A stretch of DNA of 15,727 nt, taken from assembly GCF_000716445.1 (NCBI RefSeq), contig NZ_JNWK01000102.1, positions 1-15,727 on the forward strand. Direction: 5' to 3'. Each line of letters opens with the position of its first letter. Position 1 is the stretch's first letter. This stretch comes from Streptomyces wedmorensis. Its GTDB lineage: Bacteria > Actinomycetota > Actinomycetes > Streptomycetales > Streptomycetaceae. Positions 1 through 8,807 of the stretch are shown in pieces. The notes under the pieces were generated by a model that was not told the origin of the DNA, searched no databases, and saw only the letters and a program-made list of their open reading frames with translations. The position numbers were made by a program, and so were the translations under genes.

Positions 1-122
1 CCGACGGCCGCATCGAGGTCTTCGGCACCAGCCACGCCGGCGTCCACCACCGCTGGCAGACCGGCTTCTCCACCTGGTCGGCATGGGGCTGGCTGAACGG
101 TCCTGGCCCCGCGGTGTCCTGA
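1..122 (+). CDS. C-terminal end of a PLL/lectin-like beta-propeller repeat protein (partial)
   Basis: Only the last 39 codons are in the window, read from base 3 to the TGA at 120-122; the gene starts outside. The residues DGRIEVFGTSHAGVHHRWQT, then a W..W pair (STWSAW, GW), form one blade of the kind seen in PLL-like (Photorhabdus lectin-like) beta-propeller domains, where each blade carries a 'DGR-EVF ... HRWQT ... W--W' pattern. In Streptomyces such blades usually end secreted glycoside hydrolases, proteases or phospholipases and are thought to bind sugars. The catalytic part, if there is one, is not visible. The gene converges with the esterase gene on the other strand, with a hairpin between them. 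The frame and repeat pattern are seen directly; the family call is from memory of the repeat. Confidence 0.6.
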   Translation, partial: DGRIEVFGTSHAGVHHRWQTGFSTWSAWGWLNGPGPAVS

Positions 123-149
123 CCGGTCCGCACCCCCATCCGGGAAGGC

Positions 150-201
150 GCCCGCCGCCGTCCCGCGGACCGCACCGGCGGCGAGCGGGACGACGGCGGG
201 C
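150..201. terminator. Long hairpin between convergent genes
   Basis: Arms 150-166 and 185-201 pair over 17 bases with one mismatch around an 18-nt loop. It lies between the stop of the beta-propeller gene (122, plus) and the stop of the esterase gene (219, minus), so it can serve both directions. There is no T-run, which is usual for Streptomyces terminators. Confidence 0.55.
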
Positions 202-218
202 GTGGCGCACCGTCCGGG

Positions 219-1301
219 TCAGGCGGCGAAGGCCCGCTCCAGCCTGGGTATCAGGTCCAGCAGGGACTGTGCCCAGCAGCCCGCGCTGTGCGTCCCGTTG
301 CACTGGGTGCCCCAGCCGGAACCGTCGCCGTAGTTGACGTAGTAGTACGGCATGCCCAGGGCGTCCATGCGGGCCTTGACGTTCTTGGACGCGCCGGAGA
401 CCCAGAACTCCATGTCGAGGGGCGAGCCGCCGCCGTCGCCCGTGTAGATGGAGATCCCGATGCCCTTGAGCCGGTCCATGTGCTGTGACGGGTCGACCTC
501 GTTCCACCGCCGGTCGACGTTGAACACCGGATAGGGCGAGCCGAACAGGGCGTCGCTGTCCACGCCCGGCTTGTACGGGGACTCGTTCGGGTCGCAGGAA
601 CCGGACGACGAGGCGCACATCGCGCCCATCGCGTCGGTGACGGAGGCGACGACGGCCATCCGCAGGTCCATCGAGTTGGCCGACAGGTCGATGTCGCCCG
701 ACAGGGACGCCGTCTGGCCGAAGAGGTCGGGGCGGGCCTGGGCGTAGTGGAAGGCTCCGAAGCCGCCCATGGAGATGCCGGCGACGGCCCTCGACTTCTT
801 GGCCGCGAGGGTGCGCAGGTTCGCGTCGACGAACGGGATCACCTGGTTCAGGTGGAAGTTCTCCCAGTTCTGGGCGCCGAGCACGGTGTTCTGGTTGAGC
901 CAGTTGGCGTACCAGCTGCGCGCGCCGCCGTCCGGTATGACGGTGATCATCCGGTCCGACATGGACAGCGCCGGGTAGTTCTGCGCGATCGGGTCGTCGG
1001 GCGAGCCGTGCAGGAAGTAGAGCACCGGGTAGCGCCTGGCCGGGTCGTCGTAGTAGCCGCGCGGCAGAATGATCTTGATGTGCTGTTCGCCCGCGACCTG
1101 GGGCGTGGCGACCGTGAGGTAGAAGTCGTGGGCGGTTCCCACGGGCGCGGCGACCTGGGTCAGGCCGAACCCGTCCGTCAGCTTCGGCGGTGGGGTGTCG
1201 TCGGCGGCCTGTGCCGAACCGACCGGGGCGACCACGGCCACGGCCACGACGGCGACCGTCCACGCCACCACCGTCCGCCACCAGCGCGATGTCCTGTTCA
1301 C
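219..1301 (-). CDS. Secreted alpha/beta-hydrolase esterase (putative esterase / antigen 85-like fold)
   Basis: A 360-residue secreted esterase of the family that includes tributyrin esterases, feruloyl esterases and mycobacterial antigen 85 (Pfam 'putative esterase'). A signal peptide (charged MNRTSRWWR, hydrophobic 11-27, cleavage near AQA 30-32) is followed by the oxyanion-hole segment YFLHGS (95-100), the nucleophile elbow GISMGG with Ser177, and a likely catalytic His338 (GTHSAG); an Asp near 287-289 (TGDGG) may complete the triad. The natural substrate is not evident. The start is GTG at 1299-1301, preceded by AAGGAG at good spacing. The gene lies downstream of the acylase on the same strand, separated by a 127-nt gap filled with tandem repeats, so co-transcription is possible but uncertain. 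Confidence 0.85.
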   Translation of the reverse strand: MNRTSRWWRTVVAWTVAVVAVAVVAPVGSAQAADDTPPPKLTDGFGLTQVAAPVGTAHDFYLTVATPQVAGEQHIKIILPRGYYDDPARRYPVLYFLHGSPDDPIAQNYPALSMSDRMITVIPDGGARSWYANWLNQNTVLGAQNWENFHLNQVIPFVDANLRTLAAKKSRAVAGISMGGFGAFHYAQARPDLFGQTASLSGDIDLSANSMDLRMAVVASVTDAMGAMCASSSGSCDPNESPYKPGVDSDALFGSPYPVFNVDRRWNEVDPSQHMDRLKGIGISIYTGDGGGSPLDMEFWVSGASKNVKARMDALGMPYYYVNYGDGSGWGTQCNGTHSAGCWAQSLLDLIPRLERAFAA

Positions 1302-1326
1302 AACGTTCCTCTCCTTCGTGAAGGGT

Positions 1327-1414
1327 TTCGTCGTACGGTCCTTCGTCGTACGGGCTTCGTCGTACGGGCTTCGTCGTACGGGCTTCGTCTACGGGCTGCT
1401 TCGTACGGCCGGGC
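1327..1414. repeat. Short tandem repeat, unit TTCGTCGTACGGGC (about six copies)
   Basis: Units of 14-16 nt begin at 1327, 1342, 1356, 1370, 1384 and 1400. The middle three are near-perfect 14-mers; the outer ones are degenerate. The array fills most of the gap between the end of the acylase gene and the start of the esterase gene. On the transcribed minus strand it reads as repeated GCCCGTACGACGAA. No function is known to me; it could be a slipped-strand expansion of an intergenic spacer. Confidence 0.8.
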
Positions 1415-1428
1415 TCGTCGGACCGGTC

Positions 1429-3903
1429 TCAGTCCAGGACCACGACGCGCAGGTCCGGTGCGGCCGCGATCTGCTCCTCGGTGAACCGCTCGGTCACCCA
1501 CCCGCCCGCCGAGAACAACTTCGTCTGGTCGGCGTGGTGCGGCGAGTACGGGTTCGCCGACTGGGAGTAGGCCAGGACGGAGTACGTCTCCGGCGGCCCG
1601 TCGGCCGTGAACCGCACCTGCTGGACGAAGCTGGACCCGAAGACGATGTCCGTCTTGCCGTCGACCTGGCCGGGTTCGATCACGTTCAGGACGCCCAGGG
1701 CGCCGAACGAGCCGTGGATCGGGATCTGCTCGCCGCCGCGGGTGATCCTCTGGACGTCCGACAGGGCCGCGTTCAGCGGAACGCCTGCCTTGCGCAGTGC
1801 GAAGACGGCCCGGGCGAGGGCGTCGCGGACCGCGGAGCTGCCGCCGTCCAGCGAGTTGGGCGTGTGCACCGGGTCGTTGGCGTCGAACGGCACCCGCCAC
1901 GGCAGCTTGTCGACCCGCTGTGAACCCTGCAGGTGGTGCCAGTAGTTGGCGAACAGCCAGGACCCGCGGCTGTCCGACGTGAAGTCGTGGCTCTTCCAGC
2001 CCGCCAGGATCGGACACGCCTCCCTGATGTCGACCAGGTTGCCGTCCACCAGGACGAGCCCGAAGGCGACGTTCTGGCACGTCGTGACCGTGGTGTTCAG
2101 GGTGAGGTCGGCCGCCCGGCTGTTGTCCGCGTACAGCAGCCGCCCCATGGTCTCGGGGGTGAAGCCCCTGCCGGGCAGGCCGTCGGTGCCGTCGATCCGC
2201 TTCCGCGCGGTGAGGATCAGCTCCTGGGTGCGCAGCGACCTGGGCGTCGCCATGTCGCCCATGATCCGGGGGAAGGTCAGCGGCTGCGCCGGGTTGGCCA
2301 GCCAGGGGCTGTCGTTTGCGTTGCCCACGAAGTCCGTCCGGATCAGCCGTGGTTGCTGCCGGGGGTCGAGGAGTCCCGGTGCGGCGGCGTTCGGGTCGTC
2401 GGGCCAGTCGCAGGCGCTGCGCTTGCCGTCGAGGATGGAGACCGGCGGCACGTTCGACAGTGCCAGGGTCTGGTGGAACAGCAGTTTGCCGGTCTCGGTG
2501 AGGCAGGACTGCGCGTGCGCGTCGGTGATGTTGGGGACGGCCTGGATGTCCGCGTACAGCGCGTTCCCCTTCCGGTCGGAGGCGACCGTGTTGAAGAAGG
2601 GAACGCCCTGTGTGGTCTCCAGGACGTTCACCACGTCGTGGACGTCCTTGGCCCGGTCGAGGCCGAACCAGGTGTTGAGCGCCCGGAGGTTGTCCATGTT
2701 CACGTCGCGTACCGCGTGTGCGCTGACCACCCAGGGCAGGGGGTAGCCGAGGACCGAGGTGGTGACCGGGCCGTAACGGGTGGCCCACAGCGTCCTGGTG
2801 ACCTGGCCGATCGTGCCGTCGTCGTTCCGGACGTCGACGGAGACCCGCTGCGAGGTCATCCGCTCCCAGGCGCCGTCGACCAGGTACATGGTCGGGTTCA
2901 GCGGATCCACCTGGACGTCGAACAGTCCGAACGGCGCCACCGTTGCGACCGTGTGGCTCCAGGCGACGTCGTCGTTGTGCCCGATGTTCACCGCCGGGAG
3001 TCCGAGGAGGCTGGCGCCGGAGACGTTGACCTTCCCCGGGATCGTCAGGTGGCTCTGCCACATCCGGTTCTTGCCGTGCCACGGGAAGTGCGGGTTGGCG
3101 AGCAGCATGCTCGTACCGCCGGAGACGCCCTGCGAGCCGACCGCCAGCGCGTTGCTGCCCATGCCCTGCCGCCGGTTCGCCGCGAGGAGCTCGCCGATCC
3201 TCTTCGCGGTCGTCCGCGCCGACCTCGCCCGCTGCGCGGCCGTCGGTGCCGCGGCCGCCGCGGCGGCCGCCGATCCGGGCGGTGCAGCGGTGACCTGGCC
3301 GTCGAGCAGCACGTCGGCGCTGCCCATGATGATCTCGGCGTGCGCGTGCCGGTAGACGTCCATCTCGGTGATCGGCCGCACCCAGTCCGCTCCCCGGCAG
3401 GCCGGGTCGGAGAGGTTGTCCGCGCCCGTCTCCGCCAGGTACCTGTTGTAGCCCTGGACGTAGCCGCTGATGGCCTCCTTGACCTCCGGCTCCGGCCCGT
3501 CGGGCGCGGGCCGGGACAGCAACCGCTCCACCACGCCGTTGTCCTTGATGCGCTGGAAGTACAGGTCGCTGTTGAGGTTGGTCGTGGTGTTCTGGTTCTG
3601 GCCGGGGCTCGTCCTGCCGCCCGGTCCCAGGTACCGGGACCTCTCGGCGTCGACCATCAGATAGGTGTCGGCCAGGGTGCAGATGTTGTCCTTGGCCGCC
3701 GCGTATCCGTAGCCCGTTCCCAGCCCCCGCCAGTCGGAGGCGATGATGTGCGGGATCCCGTACTCGGTGTAGCGGATCGTCGGTTTCTCCGGCCCCGTCC
3801 CGGCCGCACCGGCCGGCGACCCGCCGGCCGCCGTGGTGCTCATCACCGCGACCGCGGCCAGGACCGCCCCCGGCAGTCTCGCCCTGAATCCTCTCCAGGC
3901 CAT
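1429..3903 (-). CDS. Secreted penicillin-acylase-family N-terminal nucleophile amidohydrolase
   Basis: An 824-residue preproenzyme of the family of penicillin G acylase, PvdQ, aculeacin A acylase and AHL acylases, which hydrolyse the amide bond of acylated lactones, peptides or beta-lactams outside the cytoplasm. Signal peptide: about 1-34. The alpha chain is followed by an Ala-rich spacer (about 206-228). The autocatalytic site is [10 protein letters not shown], with nucleophile Ser250 becoming beta-chain residue 1. His272 (NPHFPW) falls at beta 23 and Val319 at beta 70, the positions used in PvdQ. The Asn of GNANDSPW (528/530) fits the oxyanion Asn. Length is normal for the family. The ATG start at 3901-3903 has a GGAGGG ribosome site. 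It may be co-transcribed with the downstream esterase. The substrate cannot be told from sequence: echinocandin-type lipopeptide or AHL acylase are the likeliest options. Confidence 0.92.
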   Translation of the reverse strand: MAWRGFRARLPGAVLAAVAVMSTTAAGGSPAGAAGTGPEKPTIRYTEYGIPHIIASDWRGLGTGYGYAAAKDNICTLADTYLMVDAERSRYLGPGGRTSPGQNQNTTTNLNSDLYFQRIKDNGVVERLLSRPAPDGPEPEVKEAISGYVQGYNRYLAETGADNLSDPACRGADWVRPITEMDVYRHAHAEIIMGSADVLLDGQVTAAPPGSAAAAAAAAPTAAQRARSARTTAKRIGELLAANRRQGMGSNALAVGSQGVSGGTSMLLANPHFPWHGKNRMWQSHLTIPGKVNVSGASLLGLPAVNIGHNDDVAWSHTVATVAPFGLFDVQVDPLNPTMYLVDGAWERMTSQRVSVDVRNDDGTIGQVTRTLWATRYGPVTTSVLGYPLPWVVSAHAVRDVNMDNLRALNTWFGLDRAKDVHDVVNVLETTQGVPFFNTVASDRKGNALYADIQAVPNITDAHAQSCLTETGKLLFHQTLALSNVPPVSILDGKRSACDWPDDPNAAAPGLLDPRQQPRLIRTDFVGNANDSPWLANPAQPLTFPRIMGDMATPRSLRTQELILTARKRIDGTDGLPGRGFTPETMGRLLYADNSRAADLTLNTTVTTCQNVAFGLVLVDGNLVDIREACPILAGWKSHDFTSDSRGSWLFANYWHHLQGSQRVDKLPWRVPFDANDPVHTPNSLDGGSSAVRDALARAVFALRKAGVPLNAALSDVQRITRGGEQIPIHGSFGALGVLNVIEPGQVDGKTDIVFGSSFVQQVRFTADGPPETYSVLAYSQSANPYSPHHADQTKLFSAGGWVTERFTEEQIAAAPDLRVVVLD

Positions 3904-3997
3904 CGAACCGTCCCTCCCTGTGATGCGTGCCGTCGTAGAACGCGGCCACGCTAAGGAGGGGCGATGAAATCCCGATGGCCCGAGCGAACCTACCGGG

Positions 3998-4064
3998 GCG
4001 GCCCTACCGGGCGGCCCTGCCCGGCGGCCCTGCCCGGGCGGACCTACCCGGCGGCCCTGTCCGA
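3998..4064. repeat. Tandem repeat, unit about GCGGCCCTGCCCG (five copies)
   Basis: Five imperfect 13-14 nt units start at 3998, 4011, 4024, 4038 and 4051, differing mainly at A/G and C/G positions. They occupy the 188-nt gap between the stop of the FHA gene (4092) and the start of the acylase gene (3903), both on the minus strand. The unit contains GGGC/GCCC complementary stretches, so the transcript could fold into alternative hairpins and act as a terminator or attenuator. That role is inferred only. Confidence 0.7.
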
Positions 4065-4091
4065 GCGGCGGGACATCGCCGGGGTCCGGCG

Positions 4092-4901
4092 TCAGTGCGC
4101 CGTGTGCCGGTCCCGCCCGCCGGTCGCCGTCACGGGCGGCAGCAGGGCGAGGTGGTCCTCCCGTACGAGCCCGAAGCGGAGCGCGAGCCCGACGATCTCC
4201 TCCCGCTTGCCGTTGCGGCGCTCGCCCTTGCCCGGCTCACGGCTGCTCCCGGCGCCGATGCGGAGCTTCTCCTCGGCGAGGTAGTCGATGTGCGAGCTGA
4301 TCGCACGCGCCGTCAGGGCGGCGCATCCGGTGTGGGCGCGGAGCCGTTCGACGATCTGCGGGGTGGTGGGTACGGCGACGCGGGACTGGTCCCGCAGCCG
4401 CGGCTCGCAGAGCGCGACGAGGACGAGGAAGTAGGTGGCGGTCTCGTCCAGCGAGTACGCGGTGACCGTGCGGCTCCCCCACGGCGCACCCATGGCCTCG
4501 GGGTCGAGGTAGACGTGGTCGGGCGCGAACACCTGGAAGGACACGGGGGTCTCCCCCCGGGTGGGCAGCACGACCCGGGCGAACTCGAACGGGACCGGCG
4601 CCCCCACCCGGCGGGGCGGCACCCTCAGGTACTCCCCCGCCCCCTCCGGGTTCTCCACCAGATAGCTGTGGGTGCTGCTGTGGTTCGTCAGCTGCCAGTG
4701 GTCGTCCGTCACCCGGATCTCCCCGGCGAGGCGCGAGATCGCCGCGTCGGCGAGACGGAGCTCGACCGGAGTGGTCCGCGAGCCCCGCCCGAAGCGGGCC
4801 ACCTCGCCGGGACCCAGCCGCAACGTCACCGCCTCGGCGCTCCCTTCGTCACCGTCGGCGCCTCCGCTGCCCCGCGGCACATGGACGACCACGCCGCTCA
4901 T
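4092..4901 (-). CDS. FHA-domain protein with C-terminal helical (winged-helix-like) region
   Basis: A 269-residue cytoplasmic protein. The N-terminal ~100 residues look like a forkhead-associated domain: FGRGS (about 37-41), AISRLAGEI, then LTNHSSTHSYLV, matching the GR / SR / N-S core strands that bind phosphothreonine. The His of the usual SRxH is absent, so phosphopeptide binding may be altered. The second half (about 150-265) is helical with Arg/Lys-rich segments and could be a winged helix. Such proteins often pair with Ser/Thr kinases, but none is in the window. The start is chosen as ATG 4899-4901, directly preceded by GGGGGA; an in-frame GTG at 4917-4919 would add six residues but has a weaker ribosome site. 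The gene is divergent from the ABC exporter and upstream of the acylase on the same strand. Confidence 0.72.
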   Translation of the reverse strand: MSGVVVHVPRGSGGADGDEGSAEAVTLRLGPGEVARFGRGSRTTPVELRLADAAISRLAGEIRVTDDHWQLTNHSSTHSYLVENPEGAGEYLRVPPRRVGAPVPFEFARVVLPTRGETPVSFQVFAPDHVYLDPEAMGAPWGSRTVTAYSLDETATYFLVLVALCEPRLRDQSRVAVPTTPQIVERLRAHTGCAALTARAISSHIDYLAEEKLRIGAGSSREPGKGERRNGKREEIVGLALRFGLVREDHLALLPPVTATGGRDRHTAH

Positions 4902-5218
4902 CGCTCCCCCGTTCCGCACGTCCCGCTGGCCGGACGAGCGGAACGATACCCATCCCTCGCGTCGCGAACGGGTTGTTAGAACTTCTTTCCAGTTTCCTCA
5001 GAACCGAAGACCACCGCTCCGGCGGCGGTCCGTCGGCGTTTCGGCCAACCTCCCTCCTCCGCACTCCCGTTGCGGGGGACGGGTCGATGCACCCGCCACG
5101 TTCCGACACCCGCTCCAGCTCAGGACTCCGCATCCGGCCTGAACACACCAGTTCGATATCGCGGCCGGGTCGTTGGGCTTCACGACCAGGCCGGACGACC
5201 GTCCAGGAGGACCCGCAG
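4902..5218. other. Divergent intergenic region, FHA gene / ABC exporter gene
   Basis: About 317 nt without a convincing gene. It contains a locally AT-rich stretch at about 4970-5005, the likeliest place for promoters of the two divergent genes, but no -35/-10 pair stands out enough to call. Frames that cross it into the ABC gene lack a ribosome site and family-like sequence. Confidence 0.5.
5205..5210 (+). promoter_or_regulatory. Ribosome binding site AGGAGG deciding a TTG start
   Basis: A perfect AGGAGG ends 8 nt before a TTG at 5219-5221, which is in frame with the ABC exporter membrane domain. The reading frame stays open upstream to 4973, but no other in-frame start has a comparable site. 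Confidence 0.7.
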
Positions 5219-7109
5219 TTGACCTCGACCGCCAGGAACGACCAGCAGAAGACCACTCCCCCTCCCCCACCGCCCGCGGAGATCACCTACAGCGGCCAGT
5301 ACGCCGTCAACCCGCTCGCCGAGGTCTCCTTCCGGCGGATGTGCGCGCGGATCCCGGCCGTCCTGGGCCGCATCGCCCGGCTGTCGTGGCGGATCGACCG
5401 GCGGGCCGTACAACTGCTCGCCGGCTGCCAACTGGTCACGGGCGCCTCCGCCGCCGTGCTCCTGACCGCGACCGCCCGCGCCATGGAACCCGTCCTCGCG
5501 TCCGGCACCGCCGGGGACCGGCTCCGAGGCGCGCTGCCGGCGCTGCTGGTGGCGGCGCTCGCCGCCGCGCTGGCGCGGACCGCGGGTGCGGTGTCTGCGT
5601 ACGCGGAGCGGCGGATCACACCGCGGCTGACCACGGAGACGGACTCGGCGCTGGTCGAGGCGGTGTGCCGGGTGGAGGCTACGGCGTACGCGGAGGACGG
5701 CTTCTCCGACCGGCGCGAGGCGGCCGAGATGGGGGTGACGCGGACCCACGTGATGGTGACCGACGCGCAGCGGTTCGTGTCGGCGGTGATCCGCATGGTC
5801 ACCGCCGGGGGTGTGTTGTCGGTGCTGAACCCGCTGATGCTGCCGCTGCTCCTCCTCGCCGTCCTCCCGGCCGGCGTCGGAGCCGTCCTGAGCGCACGGG
5901 TCGACTACGAGATCCACTACGGCAACATCGCCGACCGCAATGTGCGCGGCATGATGCGCTGGTGGGCGACCGAGTCGAAGTACAGCGACGAGGTCCGCGC
6001 GAACTCCATGACCGACTACCTCGTCCACTGGTACCGGGCCCTGTCCGACCGGTGCGACCGGCGCACCCTGGCCGCCGCCCCGCGGACCCTGCGGATCTCC
6101 CTGCTGTCCGCGCTGGCCGGCGGCGTCTTCCTGCTGGCGACGTGGGGCGCCCTGGCCTGGCTGGCGGTCTCCGGCCGGATCGACCTCGCGGTCGCCGCGA
6201 CGGCCGTCATCGCCGTGCAGACCACCCTCGCCGCCCTGTCCCAGGTCGTCGTCAACGGCGCCGCGGTCTTCCACACCAGCCTGTACCTGGGCGACATGCA
6301 GACCTTCCTCGACGACGCCACCGCCCGCGCCCCCCCGGCGCGGCCCCCACCGCCTCACCGCGCCGGTCGACGAGATCCGCCTGCGGGAGGTCGTCTACCA
6401 GTACCCCGGCAAGGACAGGCCCGCCGTCGACGGCGTCTCCCTGACCCTGCGCCGCGGCCAGATCCTCGCGATCGTCGGAGCCAACGGATCCGGCAAGTCC
6501 ACCCTCACCCGTCTGCTCACCGGCATCTACCTGCCCGACAAGGGCTCGGTCGCCTGGAACGGCACCGAACTCGCCGACATGGACCCCACCACGGTGTGGA
6601 CCCACACCGGCCTGGTGCCGCAGATCTTCGCGCAGTGGCCGTTGCGCGTCCGCGAGAACGTGACCCTCGGCCAGCCCCGTACCCACGACGACGCCCCGGT
6701 GTGGCAGGCCGTCGACGCGGTCGGTCTCCGCGACGCCGTCGAAGACCTCCCCGCCGGCCTCGACACCCTCCTCGCCCGGGACGTCTTCGGCGGCACGGAA
6801 CTCTCCGGCGGCCAGTGGCAGCGCATCGCGTGCTCCCGGGCCCTGTACCGCCGGCCCGGCCTCCTGATCCTCGACGAACCCACCTCCCAGATGGACCCGC
6901 GCGGTGAACACCAGATCTTCGAGCGGATCAAGGCCATCGCCGCCGACCGCATCACGATCGTGGTCACCCACTGCCTGGAGAACACCAAGATCGCCGATCA
7001 CATCATCGTGATGGAACACGGCCGCATCACCGAACAAGGCCCCTACGACGCCCTTGCCCATGGCGCCGGCACCTTCGCCGAGCTCCTGGAACTCTCCCAG
7101 GACCGCTGA
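5219..7109 (+). pseudogene. ABC exporter, fused membrane and ATPase domains (frameshifted in a C7 run)
   Basis: Starting from TTG 5219, the first ~371 codons give a six-helix membrane domain (hydrophobic segments near 63-85, 104-126, 186-206, 207-226, 294-318 and 322-345) after a cytoplasmic start with a run of six prolines. The frame then changes at 6330-6336, a run of seven C. Removing one C joins it to an intact nucleotide-binding domain, giving 629 residues, a normal length for half-transporters of the NisT/SpaT or peptide-exporter type. In corrected numbering: Walker A GANGSGKST (420-428), Q-loop Gln468, signature LSGGQ (528-532), Walker B LLILDE (548-553), H-loop His584. Every ATPase motif is intact, so decay is recent, or the extra base is a sequencing error. 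As written, the membrane domain runs out of frame and the ATPase could only be made separately. Substrate unknown; no lanthipeptide precursor was found nearby. Confidence 0.85.
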
Positions 7110-7145
7110 CCCGGCCCGCGTGGGACGGACCCGGCCACGGCAGTG

Positions 7146-7188
7146 ACACCCTGGCCCTCCCCGGCTTCGCCCGGGAGGGCCAGGGTGT
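7146..7188. terminator. Strong bidirectional terminator hairpin
   Basis: Arms 7146-7161 and 7173-7188 are perfect 16-base complements around a short loop that itself contains GGC/GCC. It lies between the convergent stops of the ABC exporter (7109) and the fasciclin gene (7210) and can act on both transcripts. Confidence 0.85.
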
Positions 7189-7209
7189 TCGCACGTCCCG
7201 CGACTGCCG

Positions 7210-7848
7210 TTACTCGGGCATCAGGACGGTGTCGATGATGTAGACGTTGGCGTTGGCGGTCTTCACGTTGCCGCAGACGACCTTGGCCGTGTCGTTGACG
7301 GTGTAGTCCTCGCCGGAACCCTTCGTGGTGATCTTGCCCTTCTGGAGGGTCTCGAAGGAGCCGTTCTCCAGCTGCTCCGGGGTGAGCCGCTCGCCGACCA
7401 CGTGGTAGGTGAGGATCTCGGTGAGAGCGGCCTTGTCCGCGAGGACCTTGTCCAGGTCCGCCTTCGGGATCTTCGCGAAGGCGTCGTTGGTCGGCGCGAA
7501 GACCGTGATGTTCTCCGCGTTGTTGAGGGTGTCGACGAGTCCCGCCTGCTTCACCGCGGTGACCAGGGTGGACAGGTCCGGGTTGTGGGAGGCGGCGGTC
7601 GCGACGGGGTCCTTCGCCATGCCCTCGAAGGAGCCCGCGCCTTCCTTCGGCACCCCGGCACAGGCCGGACCGAACGGCTCGTCGGTCGCCGTCGCGCCCT
7701 CCTGCGGGGTCGCGGCGGTGGTCGGGGCGGAGGCGGGGGCCGCGGCCTTGGTCTCGCTTCCGGAGGCGGAGCAGGCGGCCAGTGAGAAGGGGAGGACGAC
7801 GGCGGCGGTCACGGCGAGCGCGCCGCGGCGCATGTGCAAGGTGTTCAT
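7210..7848 (-). CDS. Fasciclin-domain surface lipoprotein (MPT70/MPT83-like)
   Basis: A 212-residue exported lipoprotein. The signal peptide ends in the lipobox LAAC, with Cys26 as the lipidated residue. An Ala/Thr/Ser-rich linker (about 27-60) is followed by one FAS1 domain (about 75-210) with the conserved blocks NITVFAPTNDAFAKIP, ILTYHVV and NVYIIDTVLMP. FAS1 proteins are thought to mediate adhesion or envelope interactions; in mycobacteria MPT70 and MPT83 are the main targets of SigK. The start is ATG 7846-7848 with AAGGAG 8 nt upstream; a second ATG five codons in is less well placed. A SigK-type promoter lies about 90 nt upstream (7940-7966), and the sigK-rskA pair is divergently transcribed next door, so this is very likely a direct SigK target. 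Confidence 0.92.
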   Translation of the reverse strand: MNTLHMRRGALAVTAAVVLPFSLAACSASGSETKAAAPASAPTTAATPQEGATATDEPFGPACAGVPKEGAGSFEGMAKDPVATAASHNPDLSTLVTAVKQAGLVDTLNNAENITVFAPTNDAFAKIPKADLDKVLADKAALTEILTYHVVGERLTPEQLENGSFETLQKGKITTKGSGEDYTVNDTAKVVCGNVKTANANVYIIDTVLMPE

Positions 7849-7939
7849 CTGAGTTGCTCCTTCAGGTCTCTCTTGGTTCCGGCTTTGCCTTCGCGACGGA
7901 TGCCGAAGGCTCCCGGTGAATCGGGGGTGGTGGTCGGGG

Positions 7940-7966
7940 ATTCGGCGGCCGCGGCGCCGCGGATGG
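7940..7966 (-). promoter_or_regulatory. SigK-type promoter of the fasciclin gene
   Basis: Read on the minus strand: CCATCC (7966-7961), a 16-nt spacer, then CGAAT (7944-7940). This fits the SigK consensus reported in mycobacteria (CCATCC / CGAAT, as I recall it). It would start transcription roughly 85 nt before the ATG at 7848. Confidence 0.72.
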
Positions 7967-8077
7967 GCCCATCACCCGGAAGAGTGGCGGCGGCCGTCGT
8001 CCTGACGGCGCCGGTCCGCACCGTCCGTGTTCCCTCGACCGGGTCGGCAGGAGACCCCGCTCCCCCCGAAACGGCAC

Positions 8078-8103
8078 CCATCCGTCCGCGTGCCCGCTAC
8101 GAA
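8078..8103 (+). promoter_or_regulatory. SigK-type autoregulatory promoter of sigK-rskA
   Basis: CCATCC (8078-8083), a 16-nt spacer, then CGAA (8100-8103). The hexamer and spacer length are the same as in the divergent fasciclin promoter, and both are extended to CCCATCC. It would give a leader of about 110 nt before the GTG at 8220, implying that the sigma factor drives its own operon. Confidence 0.65.
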
Positions 8104-8219
8104 GAACGTTCAGAGACAGTCCCCGAACCGCGACGAAGGACCGGCATGCGATGGACCGCCCTGCCCCGACCGGCCCCCCACGGCCTCTCCGCCTGGTCAC
8201 ACCTGACGGAGGTGGTCCG

Positions 8220-8807
8220 GTGAACGAACCTCTTCCCCTCCGCCGCTCCGCGAGAAGCGCCAGGCCCGATCTCGCCGCGGTCATGCAGAGGGTCGCCCGC
8301 GGCGACAAGGAGGCCTTCTCGGCCCTCTACGACGCTCTCGCGCCCATGGTCTTCGGCCTCGTGCTGAGGGTCCTGCGCGACCCGGCGCAGTCCGAGGAGG
8401 TCGCCCAGGAAGTCATGATCGAGCTGTGGCGCCAGGCCGCCCGCTACCGCAGCGACGCCGGCTCCGTGACCACCTGGGCCGCCACCATCGCCCACCGCCG
8501 GGCGGTGGACCGGGTCCGCTCCGCCCAGGCCGCCACGGACCGCGAGCACGCCCGGGCCGCCCGCGACCACCGCACCCCCTACGACGACGTCGCCGAACAG
8601 GTCGAGACCCGCCTGGACAGCGAGCAGGTACGCCGCTGCCTCGGCAACCTGACGGAACTCCAGCGCCAGGCCGTCAACCTGGCCTACTACCAGGGACTGA
8701 CCTACCGTGAGGTCGCCGAGACCCTGCGCACGCCGCTTCCGACCATCAAGACACGCATGCGCGACGGACTCATCCGGCTCCGTGACTGCATGGGGGTGAC
8801 CACGTGA
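8220..8807 (+). CDS. sigK: ECF RNA polymerase sigma factor, SigK type
   Basis: A 195-residue ECF sigma factor. Region 2 (about 20-90) carries DKEAFSALYDALAPMVFG, the DPAQSEEVAQEVMIELWRQA helix and TTWAATIAHRRAVDRVR, which contact core polymerase and the -10 element. Region 4 (about 140-190) carries LTELQRQAVNLAYYQGLTYR and the recognition helix TPLPTIKTRMRDGLIRLRD for the -35. The start is GTG 8220-8222, with GGAGG at 8208-8212; the frame is open further upstream but lacks a site as good. Its stop overlaps the start of the anti-sigma gene by 4 nt (GTGA), so the two are translationally coupled. The adjacent rskA and fasciclin genes, plus SigK-like promoters before both transcripts, support SigK rather than SigL or another ECF group. 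Confidence 0.9.
   Translation: MNEPLPLRRSARSARPDLAAVMQRVARGDKEAFSALYDALAPMVFGLVLRVLRDPAQSEEVAQEVMIELWRQAARYRSDAGSVTTWAATIAHRRAVDRVRSAQAATDREHARAARDHRTPYDDVAEQVETRLDSEQVRRCLGNLTELQRQAVNLAYYQGLTYREVAETLRTPLPTIKTRMRDGLIRLRDCMGVTT

Noticed and set aside
1298..3949. An 883-codon minus-strand open frame overlapping the whole acylase gene
   Set aside because: It is Arg/Pro/Gly-rich with no domain pattern, in a different frame from the acylase gene, whose catalytic residues are in register. It is a high-GC shadow frame.
1933..3954. A 673-codon plus-strand open frame antisense to the acylase gene
   Set aside because: It has low-complexity Arg/Val/Gly composition and no family resemblance. It is explained by the third-position GC bias of the acylase gene.
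4948..4975. Third SigK-type promoter (CCCATCC near 4950)
   Set aside because: The following CGAA lies only about 9 nt away instead of 16, and the element does not face a gene start sensibly.
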